The translations under genes were made by a program, and so were the position numbers. Shown here in pieces: positions 1 through 11,250 of a stretch of DNA of 64,000 nucleotides (positions within the stretch are counted from its first letter, which is position 1; every line of letters starts with the position of its first letter). Source of the stretch: Micropterix aruncella. Taxonomy: Eukaryota > Arthropoda > Insecta > Lepidoptera > Micropterigidae. The notes under the pieces are model-generated. The model did not search any database. It was not told the origin of the DNA and saw only the letters and a list, made by a program, of their open reading frames with translations. The stretch spans positions 8,235,910 through 8,299,909 of the forward strand of contig OX155973.1 in NCBI GenBank assembly GCA_944548615.1, given 5' to 3'.

Positions 1-1020
1 AAGTAACTTCATACATTTTACAAATCATCGAAATCGGAATAAAGGTTCGCCAATAATACTTTCAATAAATAACACTGCCATTCCTCAAACTCATTGTACT
101 AGATTTTTAGGTGTTCATGTCGACGAACTTTTAAAATGGAACTTTCACTGTGAAAACCTCGAAAGTAGGTTAAGTCGGGCATGTTATGCTTTAAGTATTG
201 TAAGAAGGTCGTTGGATGAATTGCAAACAAGAAATGTTTATTTCAGCTATATTGAAGCTATCCTAAGTTATGCCATTACGATCTGGGGAAATTGTTATGC
301 TTGTCATAGGGAACCCATATTTATACTCCAAAAGAGAGCAGTGCGAATAATTGCAAAGGTGAAAAGGGAAGAGTCGTGTCGACCCATTTATAAAAGGCTA
401 AGAATCCTCACCTTAACCTCACTCTATCTCTTTAAGTTACTAACTGAGTTTTTTAAGAATAAAGAAACACATTATAAAAAGTTTTCAGATACACATACTA
501 AAAATACGAGAAATAAATTAAACATTTTTATACCATGTATTAAACTAAACACAGCAAGGCAAGACACAAAATACTCAGGGCCATATTATTTTAACAGGCT
601 ACCAGAAAGTTTAAAAACTATTCAAGTGGAAAGCTTATTCAAAAAGTTACTTAAAGAATTCTTATTAGACAAAGCTTTTTACTCGATCGATGAGTTTGTT
701 AATTTTAAATAATTTTTCAAATTTTTTGGTCATTTTTTTGACAATTTTAAGTAGCATTTTTTAATTATTCTGACTTTTTCTGATTTTAATTTCTTGATTA
801 TTTTTATCAATTATTTTAATTTGTGGTTTTAGTATATAAATCTTTAAAATGATTTGGATACCCTAAAAGCAATAATGAAGTAACTGTATGTACGTGGTGA
901 TAAATTTAAATATTGTAAAAACGAACTAATATACTGTAATTTAAATGTACCTAAATATTAAGTTTCTACAATCTGTTAAGATTTTTTTGGAAATAAATTG
1001 AAATTGAAATTGAAATTGAA
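1..1020 (+). mobile_element. LINE (CR1/Jockey-like) 3' part
   Basis: The 3' kilobase of a non-LTR retrotransposon, cut by the window edge. The RT C-terminal coding region runs to 712, then an AT-rich 3' UTR, ending in the short tandem tail (TTGAAA)n at about 997-1020 typical of this type in Lepidoptera. A similar tail occurs at 42317-42341. Confidence 0.85.
2..712 (+). CDS. LINE reverse transcriptase, C-terminal part
   Basis: Open from the window edge to stop TAA at 710-712, with no lesion. It shows RFLGVHVDELLKWNFHCENL (the conserved block after the RT palm), then LSYAITIWGN, LQKRAVRIIAKVK and NRLPESLKT, all usual in CR1/Jockey C-termini. The catalytic YADD block lies left of the window. 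Being intact over 237 codons, this copy is relatively young. Confidence 0.85.
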   Translation, partial: SNFIHFTNHRNRNKGSPIILSINNTAIPQTHCTRFLGVHVDELLKWNFHCENLESRLSRACYALSIVRRSLDELQTRNVYFSYIEAILSYAITIWGNCYACHREPIFILQKRAVRIIAKVKREESCRPIYKRLRILTLTSLYLFKLLTEFFKNKETHYKKFSDTHTKNTRNKLNIFIPCIKLNTARQDTKYSGPYYFNRLPESLKTIQVESLFKKLLKEFLLDKAFYSIDEFVNFK

Positions 1021-2285
1021 AATTGATCGGACGCCCTTTCTATGATCTAACCGAAATCGAGAGCCCCGAATTTCAAACATTGTACCGATTTAAATAATAT
1101 TTTGACCCATTCGAGACCGACTGCACACCGGATGTTCAATGCATTTCCGAGCCAAAAAGACCGGTTGGCGGTTGCACACCGTGTGTGCAGCCGTGAGGAC
1201 AAGACTGATTTAAAACAACAAAAAAAAAACAAAAAAGTACGTAAAAATAAAATTTGATGTTGGCTTCAATTTAGCCCCTAAAATGAGTGATCGAAAGCCA
1301 AGACCATTATAGTAAGAATAGGAAAGTGCAAAGAATGATTTGCCGACAATGCTCCAAACACGATAATATCGATGGCTGAGAACGCAAATGTGTTAAGTGA
1401 CTTTTTTTACGAAAATGAGTTAAGTACTACATGACATCCAATATACTGATCTCCACATTCTGTGCTAATGTGGTAAGCATCTAATAACCAAGGCTTTAAA
1501 TACTTCTTCTTAAAAACTGTGGTAAGTGCATCAAACAAAGTTTTTTGAAATGTTAATGTTGCATAATCATTTACCACTATTGATATCTAATCAAAATTAA
1601 ATCATCATAAAATGCATATGTGTTATCATCAGTTGACACAATATTCTCCAAAGCATGCTTAACCCTATACAAACATGCTTAATGGTTTTATTTACTCTTA
1701 TAACGAATTCTAAAAGTAGATAGATGAGAACAAAATAAAATATAAATAATATAATAAAAATGAAAATGTGGTAACTACATACATTATTATATTACCATAT
1801 AAAAAAGTGGTAAGTACCACCTCTTGTCGTTTTTTTTTATTAATACATAAAATACTAATAAATAAATATAATTATTATAATATAGTGTAAGCCAAATACA
1901 TATACTATAAGTTAAAAATATTAACTGAAATTATTTCTTCATCTGTTTCGAGATTATTATACCTAAACTTTCAAAAAGCTCTCCTGTAAAATTTAGAAAT
2001 TTGCACTTGACACATTTGCGTTCTAAGCCATTATACGCACTAATTACTCTTGCCCTGCTTGTGTCGGTAACCCTGGATTATGTTTGGGAGATTGTTTCAA
2101 GATCTATTATTATGCACAACAAAAGCAAGGGTCGTCCTTCCAGGAAAATTCTTACTTTGTACTGCTTCTCAAAAAAATATTTTTAATTAGGTACCTGGAT
2201 TATATTCTTTTCTTCATTTCTGAACCTAAAATAACGATTTCATGTTACCTGACTATTTTCGGAATAAATGTTATTCAATTTAATG
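1021..2285. other. AT-rich sequence without recognisable gene
   Basis: No convincing ORF, exon or family found. Short frames near 2001-2293 lack codon-like structure. It may contain decayed repeats. Confidence 0.4.
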
Positions 2286-2922
2286 TGTTATGAGAGTGGC
2301 CACCCTTCACTTGACTCCAATTGATTGTGAGCGAAGGGTGGTTCTCATCAGGAAGTTTTCTCCGTTATTGAAAGTCGTTGTAGTTGAAGTTGAAGTATTT
2401 ATTCAGAAGGTCTGTAGTAAGTTGCCAGTTCGTAACGCCTTGATTGATATTTCACCGTTGTGTAGGTAGCGTGGACGCGAGGTGAAGCCGTAGTTGTGTA
2501 TCCGAAGTGTGAAGCGCCGAGATAGACTCGAAGATAATGATAGTCGCGTATACTATGCGTGATTTGTTGACTCGAAGTGAAGTGTAGAGCGCGAGTACTT
2601 GTTAATGCGCGGTTACTGCCCGCCAGGGAATGATGTGTAGCCGCGGTAACTGTCCACTAAGGGAATGATAAATTATGTGTCGAATGTACTTAGTTTTATA
2701 TGGTATGCAGTGACGCAATAGTTGTGAGTGGGGTGAGAAATAAGTGTGGTAATTCGTATCGATCAGAAGAAATGACATTAGTCATCATTTGACTGTGCAT
2801 AAAATGCCGAATTTAGTTGGAAATCAATTGCAGCTGCCTCGTGTATATTCGAGCGTGTTTGCGATTTCGATTCTATAGAAATTACCTTTTTGTTGTGGGT
2901 ATGTTGGACCGAGTCTCCAACA
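2286..2922 (+). repeat. LTR-like repeat with terminal hairpins, copy 1
   Basis: Begins TGTTATGAGAGTGG and ends CTCCAACA. Related copies lie at 11873-12502, 47177-47840 and 47821-48529. The last bases form a hairpin (TGTTGGA...TCCAACA); the start can also fold. No ORF. TG...CA ends and the size suit a solo LTR, but no clean target duplication was found. Confidence 0.5.
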
Positions 2923-3106
2923 GTGTTTTATGGTTTTTTTCATTGCACACCTTGTGTTTAATCCGTTTCTCGTAATAAAAACATTCAGAGGAGCTACCAG
3001 CACAAACGGCGTGCAATCTTCCACTAGGCATTTGTCGCGTTTGTGGAGCTTCTCTTGAATCAGACCCATTGGCCCGGCTTTCAAGGATATGGCGTCTCGG
3101 GGCTTT

Positions 3107-3349
3107 TCACCTAGAGGCAGGCTTCTTTATGAGTGCTTCTCTCTGGGCACGTGGTTGGTCCGTTTGAAGGTACGTATTCAGCAGCATGATGTGCTCCTCC
3201 TTCGTGCCGATTTGGCACGCGCGAATGAGTTCAAGCAACTGAATTACTGTCATCGAGACCAGCTCGCCTTCCTCGAGGAAGCGCATCTCGTCCAGGTATT
3301 CTGGCTCTTCAGGCTGGGGTTGTCGGGGCGGTGTAGTAGAACTATTTAT
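3107..3349 (-). pseudogene. Unidentified coding-like ORF beside the LTR-like repeat
   Basis: About 78 open codons ending at TGA 3109-3107, containing PEEPEYLDEMRFLEEGELV and later LLELIRACQIGTKEEHIMLL. The composition is protein-like (acidic, amphipathic, helix-forming) and unlike nearby non-coding DNA. Downstream on the same strand another frame (2824-3084) stays open. This may be gag of an LTR element whose LTR is at 2286-2922, or an old exon. I do not recognise it. Confidence 0.3.
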
Positions 3350-3669
3350 TTATTTACCAATAAATGCTATTCACTTCGCATTCCTTTTACTGTTTTATTG
3401 GATGCACCTAATATTTCCTCCTCTTTCTTTTCATCTTGAGTAGGCTTAACATAAGTAGGTAGGTACCTAGGCAATATTTTCCTTAGCAGCCGTATCTGAG
3501 TCGGACGAAAATATTGTAGACAAGTGCGGACGATGACGGCCACCACTGAACTAACATGGAAATTCGTCAGCACGCGCGGTGACACAACACTTTAGTATAA
3601 TCACCTGCCCGTTGCGTGGGACAGCGTTGCAGTACGCGGCGTGGCCCTAATATAATTGCGGCTTTATAT

Positions 3670-4350
3670 GTGTGCGTGGCGTGCATAATTACGCGTGACG
3701 GGTTATGACCTGTCTCGTTGAATGTCAATTTTCTTGACCCGTGGTTTAAAATTAAGTTCCTGGGATTGGTTCAAACGGAAAGAGCAAGACAAAAAAATCT
3801 TTTAGAAGCTCTGAAAATTTGTTGTGTTGAGTCTAGTAGTATTTAATCTAGTGGTGATTCTTCTCCACTTCGTAAGAAAAGAAAAACTAATGAAAACGAT
3901 AAAACGATTGAAATACACGACAGTTTCTGAAACTGGTTTGAGGAAGGCGCTACAGATAATATTTAAAAAAAGGATGAGGGTGTGTAGAAAAGTTCTATTG
4001 CACATGAGATTGATTTTTATTTGAAAACTGTTCGCCTAGATCGGACGGCAGACCCTTACAAGTCAGCAAACGCAAAGCAATATTCGAGTCTGACAAAATT
4101 CGCAACGATTTATTTATCATTTCCTGGCAGTAGTGTTTATAGTGAGAGGCTATTTTCAGAAGTAGGAATTGTTCACTAGGAAAAGCGCAATCGTTTACAA
4201 CCAATGCTGAAAAAATGTTTTCATTCATTATAACATACCACTAATAGATTTTAAGTATCGATGCAAATTTGTGATTAAAATAGATACATTTCTGAGTGCG
4301 TTTAATTTTCATGGTATTTGGTATTCGGCCGAATACCGAATATTCGGAAT
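3670..4350 (+). mobile_element. Decayed hAT element (same family as 52888-53701)
   Basis: Shares long stretches with the better copy at 52888-53701, including GGCGTGCATAATT, the region encoding the hAT dimerisation domain (LTKFATIYLSFPGSSVYSER with stops around it) and the palindromic tail TATTCGGCCGAATA. The left end and terminal repeats are lost and several stops break the frame. Confidence 0.7.
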
Positions 4351-4599
4351 TCCTTAAAAATATCTATAAAAAAATCGACGACAGCATGCATACTTTTATA
4401 TTTCAGCTATAATACAATAGCTGCTTTTATGTCTCAAAAAAGTAAAAAAAATAGGTAGGCAGTGTTTGTTGAAGAACAAGAATCCATAGCAATAGAACAA
4501 GAATCCTTATAGAGATATCCTATAGAGATATCATGAAATTATTAACGCGTGGCGAGGAACAAGAAGCGTACGTCTACGAGATTGGTAGCGTGCATCTGA

Positions 4600-4709
4600 G
4601 GGGGACGTCTTGCACTATTTATCTAAAGATAGCGTCTAAAAAGGCAAATAAAAGCCACCCTACATCGATTCGAAACTTTACGCGAAGCGAAGCCGCGAGC
4701 AACAGCTAG
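4600..4709 (+). mobile_element. Helitron 3' end
   Basis: GAAGCCGCGAGCAACAGCTAG is a typical lepidopteran Helitron 3' terminus ending in CTAG. The start of this copy is not resolved; 4600 is nominal. Confidence 0.5.
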
Positions 4710-4856
4710 TTCTACTAATATTATAAACGTGAAAGTTTGTAAGAATGTATGTATGGATGTTTGTTACTCTTTCACGCAAAAACTACTCAATGGATTTTGA
4801 TGAAACTTTACAATAATATAGCTTACACATCAGAATAACACACGGGACGCAGCTAG
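4710..4856 (+). mobile_element. Short non-autonomous Helitron, internally deleted
   Basis: Starts TTCTACTAATATTATAAACG directly after the CTAG end of the previous Helitron and ends CGCAGCTAG. Compared with the 219 bp copies at 4866-5084 and 24755-24973, its middle-right part is deleted. Confidence 0.75.
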
Positions 4857-4865
4857 TATACTATA

Positions 4866-5084
4866 CTAGCTGCGCCCAGCGGTTTCACCCGCGTGGTGAT
4901 GGAAAATTGTGATAATGATGATAGAAAACCATATATCTTTATAAATTATAGCCTATGTGTTATTCTGATGTGTAAGCTATAATATTGTAAAGTTTCATCA
5001 AAATCCATTCAGTAGTTTTAGCGTGAAAGAGTAACAAACATCCATACACACATACAAACTTTCGCGTTTAAAATATTAGTAGGA
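4866..5084 (-). mobile_element. Short non-autonomous Helitron, full length
   Basis: Reverse-strand copy: 5' end TCCTACTAATATTT at 5084, 3' end GCAGCTAG at 4866. It is 219 bp, the same length as 24755-24973, and lies nine bases from the inverted partner at 4710-4856. Non-coding. Confidence 0.8.
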
Positions 5085-5140
5085 TATTGGCCCGCGGGGG
5101 AAGGTTGCCTTGGCGCGGCGAGGGGGGGGGGGGGGGTTCT

Positions 5141-5934
5141 ACTTGCTGGGAAAGTCTTGGGGTGATACAACTGACTTTAATCGTCATTAAAAAATAAAGT
5201 TTTCATCTAGGATATACACGTCAAAATACCCGGCACATACCTACCCTTTCTGGACACCTTTAATTTCCAAACTTTTACCCATATCAACGAATCAGAATTT
5301 CAACGAATCATATTTAAACAATAATTGGCTCTAATATCCAACCATGCGAACGTACGGCCAGGTTAATAACATAACCGTAAAGTTCAATGGCGTAATGCCG
5401 GAAAAATAAATAAACTCGCATCAGTTGTGCAACCTTTAAACATAGAGATTGTCTTGGCGAAATGTTCATTGCCACAACTTTGGGCAATTTCTGTGGCGAA
5501 ATAAGAGGACAACCGGTTGGTGTGTCCAACAATATTAAATGTCGTAATACTGTATCGCGTGCTTTGGTCAGCTGCTACTGTAGTGCGTGACATACTTAAA
5601 AAATATATTTATCAGACCAACATTAATTATCTGACACGTTTGCTTCCTAGAGCATTAACCTCATGTTTCAGGAAATTGACACACTATTAATGAAAATTTT
5701 GTATCGTTATACAATTGTTCTTTTAGGGTTAGTAGTAAGTGTATAGAGGGTAGTACCTTAAATAATTTCGGAATTTTATATCATTACGACAAAAAAGATT
5801 TCAACGATCAGTCAACAATTCTATTTTATATTATTTAAATATAATTGATTTTGAAAGATTTTTGAAGACATGAAGTATAGTTTATGGAAGGTAAAAAAAC
5901 GGTTGCGTAACCCCAAGACTTTCCCGACAAGCAG
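5141..5934. mobile_element. TIR element, about 790 bp
   Basis: The left end CTTGCTGGGAAAGTCTTGGG is inverted at the right end as CCCAAGACTTTCCCGACAAG. Related ends occur near 10660, 32815, 41490 and 49420. The interior has no convincing gene. Runs of G (left) and C (right) flank it. Confidence 0.55.
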
Positions 5935-6178
5935 GCTCCCCTCCCCCCGCGCAATCCCCCCCTCCCCCCTACCCTAACCCCCTCCCCCCTTAAACACTCT
6001 GCCAACTCCCCTAACCATCAACCACCCCTACCCATACCAGCTTCCCAACCCCCTTTACCATCCCACCCCGCAATGCGCCCTCTTTCTCCCCTAACCCCTT
6101 CTAAACCATAATCCCCCAGCACCAAAAACCCCCCAAACCCTTAACTCCCCCAAAAACTCCTAATTCCCCCAAAACCTG
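5935..6178. repeat. C-rich, G-poor low-complexity tract
   Basis: About 240 bases dominated by runs of four to seven C with A/T interruptions (CCCCCTAACC-like) and almost no G. The minus strand is therefore G-rich with quadruplex potential. No gene. Confidence 0.8.
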
Positions 6179-6459
6179 TTTTGAATCCTAAGCACCATGG
6201 CATGCAAACAACCGATTTTTTTGTATATATAATCTGTGGCCCATATATTAGTGCACGAAATCTATATTCCAAATTTGAGACCCATTTACTTATTCAAAAA
6301 TTCCAAACAAAAATTTAAATTCCTAAATTTACTCAAATTTCCATTTATTACATACAATATACGTTTATCCTGTTTTATGCTTACTTTAAAAATTTTTTTT
6401 TACATCTCATTAAAATAAAATAATTAATAGTTAAAAAAAACACTAAAACACGCTTTTGG

Positions 6460-6800
6460 GCTATGATACGATATTCACATATACACGGCTATGATACGAT
6501 ATTCCATCATGGAATGCCAGCGCCTATCTTCCGGCTTCATCATCAGATCTTGAAAACTAATCGTGGTCAAAGTTCATTCCAAGACTTTTCTAACAAGTCC
6601 AAACACAGCTATGATACGATGTTCCAACATGAAGTTCCAGTTCATATCTTCCGACTCCATCATCAGATCAGTTCGACAGTACCATATTATTGTATTGTCA
6701 TCAGAACTACATACAGCTGCCAATTTTCATGACGCTACGATCCTTGGAAGATGGTTAAATTAGTTAGCTTAGATTCCATTACATAGTTACATACAGGTCG
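6460..6800 (+). repeat. Dispersed repeat with internal tandem units (inverted copy at 51060-51480)
   Basis: Contains two diverged units of about 135 bp, each with GCTATGATACGATRTTCCA and ending CATCATCAGATC. The other copy near 51.1-51.5 kb has the same units in reverse. No coding capacity. Confidence 0.6.
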
Positions 6801-7150
6801 ACCTAATATAAGCGTGTTAAAAACTGTTAAGCGCATTTATTTGGGGACTAAGGCCTTAACCGCTCGAAAACCATCCTTCGCGAGCAAAAAACTGGGCCGC
6901 AACATTTTGGTCGATTTTGTAAATAAATACTGACAATATCGTTTTTCATTAATTCCCTTTTGTTACCTAGTAATTAATCTTGTTAGTCGGGTATATTATA
7001 TATTTATATAATATACTAGATGACCCGGTGACTTTCGTACCACCTAATGAACAATAATAATTTATACACCACCTAATGAACCTTCCAAATCTAATTCATT
7101 GAAATCTATAATATGACCGAATCAAGTACGGTTTGAGTTTCGTTTGGTGA

Positions 7151-7900
7151 TTAAATGAAAGTCGTTTGTGATTGAAATAAATTTAATGTATTTAATTTAC
7201 ATGATAATATATAAATGCAGTTCACATTCAACACAAAACATTCTGGTAAAATATGTTTTTCGTTTGGTTTTCCGGCGCGTAAATAAACAAAAATGATGGC
7301 TTTCCGACCGATGGCTTGGCGAACACGGGACATACAGTTGTCCATGCAAGAAAAATGCGGAAATTCCAAGTTAATTCCGCAAACTTCCTACACGCGTGAT
7401 TTGTCATCGTGAAGGCCAGACGCACGGGGAATCTAAATTCCGCTTTCTAGAATTACCAAATGTACAACTGTAGATTGTCTTTCGTATGTCGCAAAGGAAA
7501 AGATGCGCCAAATCACCTCGTTGCTGCTGACATAGCGACACGTCTGATACTGAGATACACCTCGTTTGAATTCCTCACAGCGAAAACAGCCATATCGCTT
7601 TATTTTACGTATTTGCAGCATATGTAATTTATCGAGTTGAAGAAGTTGCAGTATTCCACATTGATTTGCGCTTTAAAAGCCTTGGACAATAAGGCACAAT
7701 CTAACGATTGACCATATTTACATCTTGCCCTTTGACCTTCACAACTGCAGATCGCCCATTGTCAGCAACTGATCGGCGACGATACAATGGGTATCCGTCA
7801 TTGCCTGTGATGGTGTTAGCAATCAGGTCTCTCGGGTAACGCCTGGAACAGTTACTATCGAGCATACAGGGCGAGATGTTATTATAAACTTCGCGAATAG
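7151..7900 (-). pseudogene. Helitron Rep/helicase, C-terminal remnant
   Basis: Frames near 7228-7425 read FPVRLAFTMT, the start of the last helicase block (normally continuing into a Q-rich motif), and near 7151-7330 a frame has SRVRQAIGRKAIIFVYLRAG, matching the end of Helitron helicases (YVACSRVG...LFVYAP). Frameshifts separate the pieces. RepHel normally nicks DNA by rolling circle; this copy cannot be functional. Confidence 0.6.
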
Positions 7901-8548
7901 TCCAGTCAAATTAGAGTTTCACCTCGGAATGAGAGATAATAAGCTGGAAACTTGTATACACCTTCATTTTAGCGTTCTATAAGTTGTCTCAAAAGTCTCA
8001 TAAAATCTCGTGTCTGCGTGGTGAGTTATTCAAGGTCAAAAGTCACTAAAATCGGTTTTTCGCGATTATCTAGGTTTCTATAGCTCTAATGATGTTGACA
8101 TCTATGATAAAAAATGTAGAGCATACGATTTGCGACAAATTTTGTTTCAAACATTTTTTTATGCGCTCAACCGTTTTTGAGATAGAGGGCGGAGAGCGCG
8201 CAGCGCTCAGCCATACATACTGTAATTCAAGGTCATCTGTGAATCTCGGTAAATAATGCCTTGAATAAAGTTATTAAATCATTACATTATGAATAACAAC
8301 TAATAATTTGTTTTATTTATTAGATAATAGGTACTTACATGTTATTTAATAACATTTTACTTTGTTTATCTAATATATTCATTTAATATTGCTTACCTAC
8401 TTTGTGTAATTCAAAACTCATTTAATGATATACTTACTGTATATCTTAATTTTATATTAATTTATCGAAAGTAGATTTTAAGTAGAAATAACACAAGTAA
8501 AAATATTTTTTTTCTTTTTTTAGCACTCTGTATATTTATAACAATTTA

Positions 8549-9110
8549 AAAATAATGTGGTGAACATTTACAAATCTTTAAACATTTAATGTTATCTGTT
8601 TTTTCTTTTGAATATCTTGCATCAACGTGTTGTTCAGCAGAATGTAACGAAATGTTACAAAACTTCTCAATTTCTTCACAAATTGTATTTGTAGCGTACA
8701 TAGCATAAACCTTGTTACATAAAACACTTTCTCGAGTACTTTGACCTCGAGATACTCCTTGTTTTGTCTTCATAGAGTTCATAAGACTTTGTTCGATTGC
8801 CATATCCGCCCATGTACCAGAATTTATTTTTTCTATTCGTTTTACAGTGAAGAATCCATTTTTAAAGTTCTCAAAAGTCTTTCTATCCGTTGCATTTTCC
8901 AATTTCATCATATCTTGAAGATGTAAATGAGCAGATTTCGCATATAAAAAGTAACCACTAGCGTGAAAATACGGCGAGGTTTATTTTTAGTAGATGGTGC
9001 TCGATTCAATAAATGAGGATAGCAAACGGTATGGTACCTACTTTGCTTCAGCTGCGATCAAGTCATACACGATCTTGACTAATTATCCTAAGGAATCCAT
9101 TTGTTTTTCT
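8549..9110 (-). pseudogene. Long-TIR element protein, C-terminal part
   Basis: A frame around 9000-9090 reads VYDLIAAEAKYHTVCY, the signature DLxAAEARYHxxCY of the same arthropod family. After a gap, YAKSAHLHLQDMMKLENATD (from about 8955) leads into an open frame to 8546 with WADMAIEQSLMNSMKTKQGV and a serine/histidine-rich end. The section between the two is shorter than in relatives I recall, so an internal deletion is likely. Function unknown. Confidence 0.5.
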
Positions 9111-9156
9111 GCACTTTTGATGACATTACCTTTAAATTCCAGAGTACCTACTTACG

Positions 9157-9512
9157 CTACTGATCGTGCGTCGGTACTTTTCTTTTTTTCTTAACTGCTG
9201 CTCTATCAGCTGTTTGGCCACATAATAAACACAGTTTTTTGAAATCAAACACTTCATTCCTTTTTTTACGAAATACACTGGATGATGGTAAAGGTTTACC
9301 TTCTTCTAGGCGTCGTTTCGATGCTGCTATGGATTTTTTACTAATGTACACTTTTCGACAGTCAACATCAGAGAGGTTAAAGTATTTAAGAAGTCTATGT
9401 GACCGTAATTTCTTTCGATACTTGCAGTTTTTCAAGTTTTCAAGCCACGCACTACATTAACAGAATCACATTCTAAAAGTGACTTCTCACAAATAAAACA
9501 CGAATCAGCCAT
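9157..9512 (-). pseudogene. Long-TIR element protein, N-terminal half (cysteine-rich module)
   Basis: From ATG 9512 the protein begins MADSCFICEKSLLECDSVNV, a paired-cysteine module, frame-shifts once, and continues from 9435 with DVDCRKVYISKKSIAASK and LCLLCGQTAD before a stop at 9157. I know this pattern (CxxC, later CRKxY, then a second CxxC) from a widespread arthropod protein family of unknown function often found in multicopy. The frame is broken in at least one place. Confidence 0.5.
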
Positions 9513-10329
9513 AATTTTCAAAATTGTACTCTCGTCGTTGCCGAGATCTAAACGAAACAAAGAAACATCTGTCTTAAGATCTAATTATAAATAAAGAAAG
9601 GCGCATACTGAGGGTACTGCATTCTCAGGTATATATTTCATAGAAAAAGATCGGATTATGGGGTTCAGCGTTCCCAGTTATAAACCTAATAGAAAAATAA
9701 GTATTTGAGGGTTTACACATTTAAAGGCAAAGTACTTAATTACTTTTCTACTTAAATCTATTTTAAATAAATAATTATATATTATTAAGATATATAATAA
9801 GTATTTTATTTAATGAGTTTTAAATAACACAAAGTAGGTAGGTAAGTAGGTACTATTAAATGAATATATTAGATATAAGTAAAATGTTATCAAATACAAT
9901 AGCTAATAGCTAATAAATAATACAAATTATTTATCGCTATTGATATTTAAATGATTTAATAACGTTATACAGGGTATTATTCACCGAGGTTCACAGTTGA
10001 CCTTGCATTACAGTATGGCTGAACGCTGCGCGCTCTCCGCCCTCTGCCCTCTATCTCAAAAACGGTTAAGCGCATAAAAAATGTTTGACAGAAAATTTGT
10101 CGCAAATCGTATGCTCTACATTTTTTGTAATAGATGTTAACATCATTGGAGCTATAGAAACCTAGATAATCGCGAGAAACCAATTTTGGTGACCTTTGAC
10201 CTAGAATAACTTTCGACGCAGACACGAGATTTTATGAGACTTTTGAGACAACGTATAGAACGCCGAAATAAAGGTGTATACTAATTTCCAGCTTATTATC
10301 GCTCATTCCGAGATTTACCCCCCTTTTTT

Positions 10330-10526
10330 GCTAAAGTGACTGCACTAGAAGTCCATAGATCATATCCTTAGGCACCACTGCAAGCAATTTCGGATTAACA
10401 GCTTCATTTTGTATTTCGGCCGAAATGATGGAATCATCTCACATCAGTGCGGTTTGCACTAATTGAATTAGCTTGCCGCACATTTGACAGACTTCGTCGA
10501 CCTATTTTATCTCTTCTTCTCGACAT
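10330..10526 (-). pseudogene. Helitron Rep/helicase, N-terminal remnant
   Basis: From ATG 10526: MSRRRDKIGRRSLSNVRQAN, matching the basic start (MxRRRxxIGRRS) of arthropod Helitron proteins. A stop follows within about 35 codons, and the long-TIR element begins just beyond. Confidence 0.5.
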
Positions 10527-10799
10527 TGTAATGGACACTGTAAAACTACACGGAATTGTTTTCACGCTCACTTAAATCGATCGAAATTTCCATGAGTTCT
10601 TTACAGTATTGAAATCCCCAAACTAAGTCCAAATTTGTGGTAACGTCATTAAAAAAAAACGGTTGTCACCCCAAGACTTTCCTGTCAAGTAGCCAGGAAC
10701 GTAATTCATCTGAATAATAATATTATTAATCCTACAACAACCCCCCTCCCCCCCCCCCACCCCAACCTAGCGACACCCTTTAAAACTCGAAAATCGAAA

Positions 10800-11250
10800 T
10801 CGAAATTGACTTTGACTTCGAATTCGACTTTTTGACTTTTCCGACTTTTTCTACTTTTTCGACTTTTTTACTTTTTCGACTTTTTTGACTTTTTCGACAT
10901 TTTTGACTTTTTCGGCTTTTTCGACTTTTCTGCTTTACCGACATTTTCGACCTTTTCGACTTTTTTGACTTTTCCGACTTTTTCGACTTTTTCGACTGTT
11001 TTAACTTTTGCTACTTTTCCGTCATTTTCGACTTTTTTGACTTTTTCGTCTTTTTATACTATCGATTTTTGACTTTTTTGACTTTTCCGACTTTTTCGAC
11101 TTTTACGACTTTTTCGACTTTTTCTACTTTTTAGACTTTGTTGACTTTTGCGACTTTTTCGTCTTTTTCGTCTTTTTTGACTTTTGCGACTTTTCCGACT
11201 TTTTTGAGTTTTTCGAATTTTTGACTCGCATTTTTTGACTTTTCGACTTT
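10800..11250 (-). repeat. Nine-base minisatellite (TTTTTCGAC)n
   Basis: About 50 imperfect nine-base units on the plus strand. On the minus strand one frame (11054-11332) encodes a run of Ser-Arg-Lys triplets. The same array, shorter, sits at the same place in the Helitron at 25016 (25300-25460), so it is an internal part of this Helitron family. Confidence 0.85.

Larger units (their letters stand above)
7915..10320. mobile_element. Long-TIR element nested in the Helitron
   Basis: About 2.4 kb. Arms 7915-8450 and 9790-10320 are inverted copies: CTCGGAATGAG, GTCTCAAAAGTCTCATAAAA, ACCTAGATAATCGCG, AAATGTAGAGCATACGATTT and the AT-rich TAGTACCTACTTACCTACC block pair in order. The core carries one minus-strand gene remnant (8549-9512). 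The superfamily is unresolved. Boundaries are approximate, taken from where arm similarity fades. Confidence 0.65.
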
